Positions 1 to 7,615 of a stretch of 33,054 nt of DNA are shown here, in pieces. Origin of the DNA: Jiangella rhizosphaerae (GTDB lineage: Bacteria; Actinomycetota; Actinomycetes; Jiangellales; Jiangellaceae); NCBI RefSeq assembly GCF_003579925.1, contig NZ_QUAL01000123.1, positions 1 to 33,054 of the forward strand. The letters are read 5' to 3'. The notes beneath the pieces are model-generated. The model did not search any database. It saw only the letters and a program-made list of their open reading frames with translations, and was not told the origin of the DNA. Both the position numbers and the translations under genes were made by a program. Each line of letters begins with the position of its first letter. Position 1 is the stretch's first letter.

Positions 1-2
1 AG

Positions 3-1325
3 CCGCCGCCCACCGGCCGCGGCGGCGGCCGAACCCCCGGCCCCGCCGACGACCCCGGCGCGCCGCCGCGGTTCGTCCGGTACTCCGACGGCCGCATGGT
101 GGCCGGTGTCGCCGTCGCGCTGGCCGCACAGTTCAAGGTGCAGCCGCTCGCCGTCCGCATCGCGTTCAGCCTGCTCAGCGCGGTCTCCGGGTTCGGTGTG
201 GTGCTCTACCTCGCGCTGTGGATCTTCACGCCGCTGGACCAGACGGTCGCGCGCGAGGCCGAGGAGGCGCGCACGCCGGCCGGCCTGGCCGCGGCCACCC
301 GCACCGGCAAACGCCGCCGCCGGACGCTGTCGCAGCGCACCGGCGACCTCGGCCAGCTGGCCGCGCTGGTGGTGCTCGGAGCCGGGGTCTGGCTGCTGGT
401 CCAGCAGACCCCGCTGGGCGTCAGCCCGGCCGTGTTCTTCCCGCTGCTGCTGGCCGCCGCCGGCCTCACCCTGGTCTGGCGTGCCGCCGACGAGCAGGAG
501 CGCAGCCGGCTGTCGGCCATCTCGCCGCGGCTGCCCTGGCTCGCGGCGCTGACCGGCAAGGGCGGCTGGATCGCCGCCATGCGGGTGGTCGCCGGCGCCG
601 GCGTCGTCGTGGCCGGCGTGGTGGTGTTCCTGGTCGGCCAGGGCCAGTTCGACGCGACGATGGACGCGCTGGGCGGCGTGCTGGTCATCCTCGTCGGCGT
701 CGGGCTGATCACCGGACCGTGGCTGTGGAAGCTGTGGCGCAACCTCGAGAGCGAGCGGCGCGCCCGCATCGTCTCCCAGGAACGCGCCGACATGGCCTCC
801 CACCTGCACGACTCCGTCCTGCAGACGCTGGCGCTGATCCAGAAGCAGGCCCACGACCCCCGCGCCGTCGTCCGGCTGGCCCGCAGCCAGGAACGCGACC
901 TGCGTGCCTGGCTCTACAGCGACCTCGTCGACGACGGGTCGTCGCTGGCCGCCGCCCTGACGAAGATGGCCGCCGAGGTCGAGGACTCCTTCGGCACGCC
1001 GGTCGAGGTCGTCACCGTCGGCGACACCGAGATCGACGACGCCGCCCGGGCCGTCCTCAAGGCCGCCCGCGAGGCCACCGTCAACGCCGCCAAGCACTCG
1101 GGCGCTGACAAGATCGACATCTTCGTCGAAGCCGGCGGCGACGGCGTCGAGGTGTTCGTCCGCGACCGCGGCGCCGGGTTCGACCCGGACTCCGTCCCCG
1201 AGGACCGGCTCGGTGTGCGACGCTCGGTCATCGGGCGCATGGAGCGGCACGGAGGCGAGGCCACCATCCGGTCCGCGCCCGGCGAAGGCACGGAAGTCCG
1301 ACTGTCGACCAGGAGAAGCTCGTGA
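3..1325 (+). CDS. PspC-domain sensor histidine kinase (5' end outside window)
   Basis: This is the membrane sensor of a two-component system; it autophosphorylates on His and passes phosphate to the regulator encoded next. The reading frame is open to the left window edge. The first ATG (96) lies inside the PspC motif (SDGRMVAGVAVALAAQF), so the true start is upstream and the gene is partial. Numbering from that ATG: PspC region to about 50 ending in a membrane helix; further hydrophobic helices near 88-103, 112-128, 163-181 and 191-211; dimerisation/phospho-acceptor motif ASHLHDSVLQTL with the likely phospho-His at 238; N-box EATVNAAKHSGA near 328; ATP-lid glycine motif DRGAGFDPD near 355. 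The stop overlaps the next start by 4 bp (GTGA), implying translational coupling. The family is well known in actinobacteria, but the signal sensed here cannot be read from sequence. Confidence 0.93.
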   Translation, partial: PPPTGRGGGRTPGPADDPGAPPRFVRYSDGRMVAGVAVALAAQFKVQPLAVRIAFSLLSAVSGFGVVLYLALWIFTPLDQTVAREAEEARTPAGLAAATRTGKRRRRTLSQRTGDLGQLAALVVLGAGVWLLVQQTPLGVSPAVFFPLLLAAAGLTLVWRAADEQERSRLSAISPRLPWLAALTGKGGWIAAMRVVAGAGVVVAGVVVFLVGQGQFDATMDALGGVLVILVGVGLITGPWLWKLWRNLESERRARIVSQERADMASHLHDSVLQTLALIQKQAHDPRAVVRLARSQERDLRAWLYSDLVDDGSSLAAALTKMAAEVEDSFGTPVEVVTVGDTEIDDAARAVLKAAREATVNAAKHSGADKIDIFVEAGGDGVEVFVRDRGAGFDPDSVPEDRLGVRRSVIGRMERHGGEATIRSAPGEGTEVRLSTRRSS

Positions 1326-2005
1326 GCGAGATCAAGCCAGACGAGACCAGGCCCGCCGACGCCGGCCCGGTGACGGTCGTCCTCGTCGACGATCACGCCA
1401 TGTTCCGCACCGGCGTCCGCGCCGAGCTCGCGCAGGCCCCGTCCGTCGACGTCGTCGGTGAGGCGGCCGACACCGCCGAGGCCGTCGCGGTGGTGCTGCG
1501 CACCAAACCCGAGGTCGTGCTGCTCGACGTGCATCTGCCCGGCGGCGGTGGTGCCGAGGTGATCCGCCAGGTGCACCCCAAGGAGCCGGGCGTGCGGTTC
1601 CTGGCGCTGTCGGTGTCCGACGCCGCCGAGGACGTCATCGGCACCATCCGCGCCGGCGCCCGCGGCTACGTCACCAAGTCCATCACCGGCGACGACCTCG
1701 TGTCGGCCATCGGCCGCGTGGCCGACGGCGACGCCGTCTTCTCGCCGCGGCTGGCCGGGTTCGTGCTCGACGCGTTCGCCGGCACCGAGGCGCCCTCCGT
1801 CGACGACGACCTCGACCGCCTCACCCAGCGCGAACGCGAGGTGCTGCGCCTGATCGCCCGCGGCTACGCGTACAAAGAGATCGCCAAAGAGCTGTTCATC
1901 TCGGTCAAGACGGTCGAGACGCACGTGTCAGCGGTACTGCGCAAGCTGCAGTTGTCCAACCGGTACGAGCTGACTCGGTGGGCGACTGACCGACGCCTGG
2001 TCTGA
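1322..2005 (+). CDS. LuxR/NarL-family response regulator
   Basis: This is the cytoplasmic partner of the upstream PspC-type kinase, a phosphorylation-controlled DNA-binding transcription factor of 227 residues. The receiver domain (about 17-135) has the acidic pair D23-D24, phospho-acceptor D69 (VVLLDVHLPG), S97 and K119 (YVTKS). The C-terminal LuxR helix-turn-helix begins at about 163 (LTQREREVLRLIARG) with recognition helix VKTVETHVSAVLRKL. The GTG start at 1322 overlaps the kinase stop by 4 bp and was chosen because it gives a short N-terminal extension before the receiver. No specific target site is recognised in the window. The gene is followed directly by a large palindromic repeat. Confidence 0.95.
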   Translation: MSEIKPDETRPADAGPVTVVLVDDHAMFRTGVRAELAQAPSVDVVGEAADTAEAVAVVLRTKPEVVLLDVHLPGGGGAEVIRQVHPKEPGVRFLALSVSDAAEDVIGTIRAGARGYVTKSITGDDLVSAIGRVADGDAVFSPRLAGFVLDAFAGTEAPSVDDDLDRLTQREREVLRLIARGYAYKEIAKELFISVKTVETHVSAVLRKLQLSNRYELTRWATDRRLV

Positions 2006-2026
2006 TCCGGCTCGACGTTGGCTGGG

Positions 2027-2166
2027 CTCCCCGTCCCCCTGCTGCCCATTCTCTTGCCGCGCAACCGCGCCTCAAGCGGACCTATTTGGGCGCTTCGCGC
2101 CGACGAGGATCCGCTTGACCCGCGGCTGCGCGGCCAAGAACGGGCAGCTATCAGGGGGACGGGGAG
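2027..2166. repeat. Long palindromic repeat, copy A (140 bp)
   Basis: This is an imperfect inverted repeat. The outer arms CTCCCCGTCCCCCTG and CAGGGGGACGGGGAG pair perfectly over 15 bp. Inside them, CTGCCC-TTCT, GCCGCGCA, CCGCG and TCAAGCGG pair with their complements on the right with few mismatches, leaving an apex of about 25 bp. It starts 22 bp after the response-regulator stop. No T-tract follows, so it is not a classical intrinsic terminator. It shares arms with 2420-2564 and 26474-26522. Together these repeats occupy most of the 650-bp gene-free stretch 2006-2656; the one ORF-like frame there (from 2018) is made of repeat sequence and has no recognisable product. Confidence 0.85.
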
Positions 2167-2219
2167 GATGTGGGCACGCCTCACGCGGGGTGTGCCCGTT
2201 TCGCGCCGTTTGTCGGGGC

Positions 2220-2438
2220 TGTGGATGGCGATGATCATCCAGGATCGTCTACATCACGAGGATTCCGTGAGCGTCACCATGACTGTAGGGGTGTTGACGC
2301 TGGGGTAATCCTCGTGATGGCTCCCGAATCACGGTGAAATCTCACCTGGTGGACGCTCCACGACACCAAACTCACACAGGAACCGGGCCGAATGCCCCAG
2401 CCCCGTCGCCACTCTTCCCCCGTCCCCCTGATAGCTGC
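2220..2438 (+). repeat. Dispersed ~220-bp intergenic repeat, copy 1
   Basis: This stretch is highly similar, in direct orientation, to 26272-26492. The similarity starts at TGTGGA and runs to GATAGCTGC, where it merges into the palindromic element at 2420-2564. It contains a 68-bp hairpin at 2252-2319 with perfect outer arms CATCACGAGGATT / AATCCTCGTGATG and inner arms AGCGTCA / TGACGCT. No ORF of credible length is conserved between the copies, so it is a non-coding element. Both copies lie downstream of a plus-strand gene. Confidence 0.85.
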
Positions 2439-2564
2439 CCGTTCTTAGCCGCGCACGCGCGGGTCAAGTCCAAGGCCCCCACCCGCAGCGAGCAGTGAAC
2501 AGTCAGAGGCCGCGGACTTGAGGCGCGCGTGCGCGGCCAAGACAATCGGGCAGCAGGGGGACGG
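2420..2564. repeat. Long palindromic repeat, copy B (145 bp)
   Basis: This inverted repeat has the same outer arms as the 2027-2166 copy (CCGTCCCCCTG / CAGGGGGACGG), then CTGCCCG-TTCTT, GCCGCGCACGCGCG and TCAAGTCC pairing with the right half (GGACTTGA). The innermost arm differs from copy A, but pairing is kept. The unpaired apex (about 2472-2513) has no similarity to copy A. It is fused at its left edge to the 220-bp dispersed repeat. The next 92 bp, up to the gene at 2657, contain a TAGGCT -10-like hexamer at 2621 and nothing else clear. Confidence 0.85.
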
Positions 2565-2656
2565 AGCCAACGCCACAAACGCCTGACGGCCCCGACGCAC
2601 CGGAATACGACACAACGTAGTAGGCTGCTGCCCGCCTCGACGCGGGAAGGGTGATC

Positions 2657-3013
2657 ATGGAGTTCGTCTACGACCTGGTGCTCGTGCTGCACTTCTTCGG
2701 GCTGGCCAGCCTGCTCGGCGGGATCATGGTCCAGCTGAGTGCCCGGGGTGGCCGCGTCGTGAACATGGCGATGCTGCACGGCGCGCTGACGCAGCTCGTC
2801 ACCGGCGTGGCGATGGTCGGCATGGCCTCCGGGATCGACTCCCTCGACAAGGAGGTCGACAACGCGAAGATCGGCGTGAAACTGGTCATCGTGCTGATCA
2901 TCACGGCGCTGGCCTTCGCGAACCGCAAACGCACGGCGATCGCCGACGGACTGTTCTTCGCCCTGTTCGGGCTGTCCGCGGCGAATGTCGTGATCGCCGT
3001 CTTCTGGAACTGA
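2657..3013 (+). CDS. Small integral membrane protein, four predicted helices
   Basis: This 118-residue protein is hydrophobic throughout, with four probable transmembrane segments: about 3-25 (FVYDLVLVLHFFGLASLLGG), 40-58, 73-92 and 96-117. The loops are short and charged (DKEVDNAK, NRKRTA). It resembles a widespread type of small conserved actinobacterial membrane protein, but I know of no assigned function. The ATG at 2657 was preferred to the GTG at 2651 because the AAGG of the ribosome-binding site ends 6 bp before the ATG and directly abuts the GTG. It stands alone between the repeat block and an exported-protein gene. Confidence 0.82.
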   Translation: MEFVYDLVLVLHFFGLASLLGGIMVQLSARGGRVVNMAMLHGALTQLVTGVAMVGMASGIDSLDKEVDNAKIGVKLVIVLIITALAFANRKRTAIADGLFFALFGLSAANVVIAVFWN

Positions 3014-3099
3014 TCCCGGCGGCCGGAGTGGCCGGTTCCCGCACACCCCTGCGTCGGTTAGGGTAGCGGGGCAGTCGACCCCGACCGGGAGGTCCGCGA

Positions 3100-3522
3100 G
3101 TGACGCCGATCCGGCGCCTGGCCGCCGCCGCGGCCGCGACGATCTTGACGAGTGTGCTGGTCACCGGCGCATCCGCGACGGCGTCCGCCGTCGAGCACGA
3201 CGGCGGGTGCCAAGGCCTGGAGTTGTGTCTCTACTACAACTCCGGACAGTCCGGCGCACTGCACGACTTCCGCTACCGGGTCAGCGATTTCGCGCCGTAC
3301 CGCTTCCTCGGCTCGGGCAAGGGCGCGGGCACCCCGGTGAAGAACAACGCGGCGTCGGCGGCCAATCGCGATGGCTATTTCACCGCGCGCGTCTACTTCA
3401 ATTCTGGTTATGCTGGCCCGGCTGACGACGTGCCGCCGCTGTCCGCGCGGAATCTCGGCGACACGTACAACGACAACGCATCGTTCAACTGGTGCCACCA
3501 GCAGCCCCTGGTGTGCGGCTGA
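3100..3522 (+). CDS. Secreted peptidase-inhibitor-like protein (I36 family)
   Basis: This 140-residue exported protein has a signal peptide at about 1-30 (Arg5-Arg6, then an Ala/Leu core, cleavage near ATASA). The mature part is a small beta-rich domain starting GGCQGLELCLYYNSGQSG, a pattern typical of the peptidase inhibitor I36 (streptomycete metalloproteinase inhibitor) family. Cysteines C37, C43, C132 and C139 could form two disulfides outside the cell. The GTG start at 3100 is supported by a GGGAGG ribosome-binding site 7 bp upstream. A TAGGGT -10-like hexamer sits at 3059-3064. Inhibitory activity is inferred from family resemblance only; many members act as uncharacterised secreted proteins. 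Confidence 0.78.
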   Translation: MTPIRRLAAAAAATILTSVLVTGASATASAVEHDGGCQGLELCLYYNSGQSGALHDFRYRVSDFAPYRFLGSGKGAGTPVKNNAASAANRDGYFTARVYFNSGYAGPADDVPPLSARNLGDTYNDNASFNWCHQQPLVCG

Positions 3523-3548
3523 CCGGTGGCCCTGCGAAAGGCCGTGGC

Positions 3549-4478
3549 ATGACCGCCCGTGTGCTCGTCCGTACCGCCGTTCTGCTCGCCCTCCCGATCG
3601 CCGTCGCCGGCTGCGCCGCCGCGCCCGCCGACGTCGCCGTCGAGTCGTCGGGCGGAGCGGCCGCGGTCGCCGGTGCCGAGCCGGTGCGGCCGGCGGAGAC
3701 CGTGCTGACGCTGCCGCTCGACGCGTACGCGCTCACCGCCGCCGAGGACCACGTCCTCGCGCGGGCTGCCGAGGCGCACGTGCGCCACTGCGCCACGTCG
3801 CTGGGCCTCGACGCCGCGGCCGTCGATCCGCTGCCGTTCGGCACCGCCGCCGAGTCGGCCTCCGCCGCGGCGGGCCGCCACGACCGCCGCTACGCCGTCG
3901 CCGACCCCGAGGTCGCCGCGGCGCACGGCTACCACCCGCCGTCCACCACCGACGTGCGGCGCGAGTTCTACGAGGCGCACACCGACGCCGAGCTCGCGAT
4001 CCTGGTGGGGGCGACGGCCGACGGCGTCCCCACCGCGCGCGAGGGGATTCCCGACGGCGGCTGCCTCGGCGCGGCGGCCCGCGCCACCGCGGTGGCCGAT
4101 GAGGCGGCGCTGCGGGCAGGGCAGGAGCTGGTGTCCGCCGTGCAGTCCGACGCCTGGCACGCCGCGCTCGCCAACCCCCGGGTGCTCGACGCGTTCGCGG
4201 CCTGGTCGGCGTGCATGGCCGAGGCCGGCTACGACTACGCCGCGCCCATGGACGCCAACGACGACCCCCGCTGGTGGACGTCCGACGTCGCCGGTCCCGA
4301 GGAGATCGCCACCGCCGTCGCCGACGTCGCCTGCAAGGAGTCCACCGGGCTCATCGCGGTGTGGTCCGCCGTCGAGGCCGGCCACCAGTCGCGGCTCATT
4401 GCGGCCAGCCGAGCGGAGCTGGATGCGTACCGCGCACTGCTCGACGCCCAGGTGTCGGCCGCGTCCACGGCCAGGTGA
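3549..4478 (+). CDS. Exported lipoprotein, function unknown
   Basis: This is a 309-residue protein with a lipoprotein signal: Arg4/Arg8, a hydrophobic core and lipobox VAGC with lipidated Cys22, so it should be anchored on the outer face of the membrane. The mature region is Ala- and Asp-rich and mostly helical, with Cys pairs (VRHCAT, DGGCLG, WSACMAEAGYDY, DVACKE). The motif CMAEAGYDY resembles that of uncharacterised actinobacterial lipoproteins with conserved C..x(M)xxxGY. The ATG at 3549 has GAAAGG 7 bp upstream; a longer frame upstream would place the signal peptide internally. Its 3' end overlaps the convergent membrane-protein gene by 83 bp. Confidence 0.82.
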   Translation: MTARVLVRTAVLLALPIAVAGCAAAPADVAVESSGGAAAVAGAEPVRPAETVLTLPLDAYALTAAEDHVLARAAEAHVRHCATSLGLDAAAVDPLPFGTAAESASAAAGRHDRRYAVADPEVAAAHGYHPPSTTDVRREFYEAHTDAELAILVGATADGVPTAREGIPDGGCLGAAARATAVADEAALRAGQELVSAVQSDAWHAALANPRVLDAFAAWSACMAEAGYDYAAPMDANDDPRWWTSDVAGPEEIATAVADVACKESTGLIAVWSAVEAGHQSRLIAASRAELDAYRALLDAQVSAASTAR

Positions 4479-5133
4479 GCAGGGCCCACACCGCGGCGAC
4501 GAGCACCGTCTCGACCACCACGTACCACGGCCAGGGGCCGAACAGGTCCAGCAGCGACGCCGAGTCGGGTTTGGCGTTGAGGAAGCCGTAGTTCGTGCCG
4601 GCCGCCACGTTGAACGCGTACACCGTCACCGCCCAGGCCGCCGTCGCCGCCACCGCGACCCGGTACGAGTCCCAGCCCGGCCGGATCCCCAGCCCCCACG
4701 TCAGGAAGAGCGCCGCCACCACGGTCCCGCCGTGCATCGACCAGTAGAGGACGAACGCTGGGTCGGGGAACTCCGCGTCGAGGTCGGGGGTGAGGATCGG
4801 CTGGATGCTGAGGGTGAGGCCCCAGTAGTACGTCAGCGCGGCCGACCAGCGCCGGCGGGTCAGCAGCGCGTGGATCGCCGCCAGCCAGGCGAGGTCGCAC
4901 AGCTGGATCGGCAACGACAGGCCCACGTCGAACCGGCCGGGCAGGTTGAAGTACACCTGCAGCGGCAGCGTCAGCGCCAGGAAGACCACCGCGAACCCGG
5001 TCGCGAGCCGATCCGCCGCGCGGGTGCCGCGGGCCGCGCGTCCCCGCCGCACCAGCCACCAGGCCAGAGCGGCCAGCACGACCAGCACGGCCACGTGGGA
5101 CGGACCGTACGGCGTGAAGGTATCGCCGGGCAT
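4396..5133 (-). CDS. YwaF/TIGR02206-family integral membrane protein
   Basis: This 245-residue polytopic membrane protein has six to seven predicted helices. Landmarks are the N-terminal FTPYGPSHVAVLVVLAALAW, a central LPLQVYFNLPG and SLPIQLCDLAWLAAIH, then GLTLSIQPILTPDL, LYWSMHGG and NVAAGTNYGFLNAKP. These match the TIGR02206 (YwaF, TMEM164-related) family, which has no settled bacterial function. The ATG at 5133 is preferred to the GTG at 5148 because GGGAG lies 8 bp before it. It reads toward the lipoprotein gene, and the two coding regions overlap tail to tail by 83 bp. Confidence 0.85.
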   Translation of the reverse strand: MPGDTFTPYGPSHVAVLVVLAALAWWLVRRGRAARGTRAADRLATGFAVVFLALTLPLQVYFNLPGRFDVGLSLPIQLCDLAWLAAIHALLTRRRWSAALTYYWGLTLSIQPILTPDLDAEFPDPAFVLYWSMHGGTVVAALFLTWGLGIRPGWDSYRVAVAATAAWAVTVYAFNVAAGTNYGFLNAKPDSASLLDLFGPWPWYVVVETVLVAAVWALLTWPWTRPTPGRRAVRGTHPAPLGWPQ

Positions 5134-5230
5134 CGCCACCGCTCCCACCCTGATCGGTTCCCGTCCGGCGCGAGGTCATGCGCGGGAGCATCCGACCGCC
5201 GCGGCGTTCGTAAGCGTGTTCGGTCGGAGT

Positions 5231-5253
5231 CTGTCGGCGGACGGGCATAGGCT
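5231..5253 (+). promoter_or_regulatory. Candidate PafBC-type DNA-damage promoter of pcrA
   Basis: The sequence reads CTGTCGGCG, 8 bp, TAGGCT. The known RecA-independent actinobacterial DNA-damage promoter is TTGTCRGTG-N8-TAnnnT. The TGTCGG core, the N8 spacing and the TAnnnT hexamer all match, with two mismatches in the 9-mer. Predicted transcription would start near 5260, about 43 bp before the pcrA ATG. Confidence 0.55.
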
Positions 5254-5302
5254 GGGTGCGCCAGCGCCAAGCGAGTGAGAAGGCGAGTGTGACCCGCCGG
5301 CA

Positions 5303-7615
5303 ATGAGTGCCCTGTTCGACGACCTCACCCTGACCGAGGCGGCCACGCCGAGCAAGCCGGTCAAGCGGCGGTCCCGCGACCCCGAAGCGCTGCTCGACGG
5401 GCTCAACGGGCCGCAGCGCGAGGCGGTGACCCACCAGGGGTCGCCGCTGCTCATCGTCGCCGGGGCGGGGTCGGGGAAGACGCGGGTGCTGACGCGGCGC
5501 ATCGCCTACCTGCTGGGCGAGCGCAACGCGCACCCGGGTTCCATCCTCGCCATCACGTTCACCAACAAGGCGGCCGGCGAGATGAAGGAGCGCGTCGCCG
5601 ACCTCGTCGGCAAGCGCTCCGACATCATGTGGGTCTCCACGTTCCACTCCGCGTGCGTGCGCATCCTGCGCCGCGAGGCCAAGCACTTCGGCTACACCTC
5701 GTCGTTCTCCATCTACGACCAGGCCGACTCCCAGCGGCTGATGTCCATGGTCTGCCGCGAGCTCGACCTCGACCCGCGCCGCTACCAGCCGCGGCAGTTC
5801 AGCTACGCCGTCAGCAACTTCAAGAACGAGCTCATCGACTACGAGACCGCGCTGGCCCGCGCCGACACCCACCACGAGAAGATGGTGGCCGAGGCGTACG
5901 AGCTCTACCAGCGCCGCCTCACCGAGGCCAACGCGTTCGACTTCGACGACCTCATCATGACGACGGTGCACCTGCTGCAGGCGTTCCCCGACGTCGCCGA
6001 GAACTACCGCCGGCGGTTCCGGCACATCCTGGTCGACGAGTACCAGGACACCAACCACGCCCAGTACGTGCTGGTGCGCGAGCTCGTCGGCACCGGCGTC
6101 ATCTCCGGCGAGGACGAGCCCGCGGTGCCGCCGGCCGAGCTGTGCGTGGTGGGCGACGCCGACCAGTCCATCTACGCATTCCGCGGCGCGACCATCCGCA
6201 ACATCCTGCAGTTCGAAGAGGACTACCCCGACACCCGCGTCATCCTGCTCGAGCAGAACTACCGCTCCACGCAGACCATCCTGTCCGCGGCCAACGCCGT
6301 CATCGCCCGCAACCCCGGCCGCAAGCCGAAGCGGCTGTGGAGCGACAGCGGCGACGGCGCCAAGATCGTCGGGTACGTGGCCGACGACGAGCACGCCGAG
6401 GCGCAGTTCGTCGCCGACGAGATCGACCGGCTCACTGACGAAGGGCTGGCCCGCACCGGCGACGTCGCGGTGTTCTACCGCACCAACGCCCAGTCCCGCG
6501 TGCTGGAAGAGATCTTCGTCCGGGTCGGCCTGCCCTACCGCGTCGTCGGCGGCACCCGGTTCTACGAGCGGCGCGAGATCCGCGACGCGCTGGCGTACCT
6601 GCGGTTCCTGGCCAACCCCGAGGACTCCGTGTCGCTGCGGCGCATCCTCAACGTCCCGAAGCGGGGCATCGGCGACCGCGCCGAGGCCATGGTCGAGGCG
6701 CTGGCCCAGCGCGACCGCACCACGTTCTTCCAGGCGCTGCGCCGTGCGGCCGACGCACCCGGCATCGCCACCCGCTCGGTCAACGCCATCGAGGGATTCG
6801 TCGAGCTCACCGACGAGCTGCGAGCGCTGGTCGACGACGGCGTCGGGCCGGCCGCCATCCTCGAGGCGACGCTCGACCGCACCGGCTACGTCGCCGAGCT
6901 GTCCGAGTCCGATGACCCTCAGGACGAGACGCGCCTCGACAACCTCCGCGAGCTGGTCGCCGTCGCCGGCGAGTACGAGGCGAGCGAAGACTTCGACGGC
7001 TCGCTGTCGGGGTTCCTCGAGCAGGTCAGCCTGGTCGCCGACGCCGACGAGATCCCCGAGGGCGACGACCACGACGGCATGGTCACACTGATGACGCTGC
7101 ACACCGCGAAGGGCCTGGAATTCCCCGTGGTGTTCCTCACCGGCCTCGAGGACGGCGTCTTCCCGCACCAGCGCTCGCTGGGTGGCAACTCCCAAGAGCT
7201 CGAGGAGGAGCGCCGGCTCGCCTACGTCGGCATCACCCGGGCGCGCGAGCGGCTGTACCTGTCGCGGGCGTTGCTGCGCAGCGCGTGGGGGTCGCCGGCG
7301 CACAACCCGGCGTCGCGGTTCCTCGCCGAGATCCCCGACGAGCTCATCGACTGGCGCCGCACCGAGGCCGACCAGGTCAAGTGGAACACGCCGCCGCCCC
7401 CGCGCCGTCAGCCGGTCAGCGGCCGGTCCACCGGCGCCGGCAACCGGCCCGTCATCTCGCTGTCGCCCGGCGACCGCGTCACCCACGACGCGTTCGGCCT
7501 CGGCACCGTCGTCGCGACCAACGGCCAGGGCGAGCACGCCCAGGCCACCGTCGACTTCGGCGAGTCCGGGCTCAAGACGCTGCTGCTGCGCTACGCCCCG
7601 GTCGAGAAGCTCTGA
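5303..7615 (+). CDS. pcrA: ATP-dependent DNA helicase PcrA/UvrD
   Basis: This 770-residue SF1A helicase unwinds DNA 3' to 5' in nucleotide-excision repair, replication restart and removal of RecA filaments. The motifs are in order: Q-motif (GPQREAV, Q38), Walker A AGAGSGKT at 53-60, motif Ia ITFTNKAAGEM near 84, Walker B DEYQD at 245-249, motif III GDADQSIYAFRGA at 284-296, then LEQNYRST, and late motifs TLHTAKGLEFPVVF and EEERRLAYVGITRARERL. The C-terminal segment (about 717-770, GDRVTHDAFGLGTVV) is the Tudor-like RNA-polymerase-binding domain typical of PcrA. The acidic insert GEDEPAVPP near 270 is a lineage feature. The ATG at 5303 gives the usual family start. The 3' end overlaps the convergent HAAS gene by 25 bp. 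Confidence 0.97.
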   Translation: MSALFDDLTLTEAATPSKPVKRRSRDPEALLDGLNGPQREAVTHQGSPLLIVAGAGSGKTRVLTRRIAYLLGERNAHPGSILAITFTNKAAGEMKERVADLVGKRSDIMWVSTFHSACVRILRREAKHFGYTSSFSIYDQADSQRLMSMVCRELDLDPRRYQPRQFSYAVSNFKNELIDYETALARADTHHEKMVAEAYELYQRRLTEANAFDFDDLIMTTVHLLQAFPDVAENYRRRFRHILVDEYQDTNHAQYVLVRELVGTGVISGEDEPAVPPAELCVVGDADQSIYAFRGATIRNILQFEEDYPDTRVILLEQNYRSTQTILSAANAVIARNPGRKPKRLWSDSGDGAKIVGYVADDEHAEAQFVADEIDRLTDEGLARTGDVAVFYRTNAQSRVLEEIFVRVGLPYRVVGGTRFYERREIRDALAYLRFLANPEDSVSLRRILNVPKRGIGDRAEAMVEALAQRDRTTFFQALRRAADAPGIATRSVNAIEGFVELTDELRALVDDGVGPAAILEATLDRTGYVAELSESDDPQDETRLDNLRELVAVAGEYEASEDFDGSLSGFLEQVSLVADADEIPEGDDHDGMVTLMTLHTAKGLEFPVVFLTGLEDGVFPHQRSLGGNSQELEEERRLAYVGITRARERLYLSRALLRSAWGSPAHNPASRFLAEIPDELIDWRRTEADQVKWNTPPPPRRQPVSGRSTGAGNRPVISLSPGDRVTHDAFGLGTVVATNGQGEHAQATVDFGESGLKTLLLRYAPVEKL

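Noticed and set aside
2018-2308. Plus-strand frame of 96 codons in the repeat block
   Set aside because: It consists of palindrome and dispersed-repeat sequence, has no ribosome-binding site and is not preserved in the second repeat copy.
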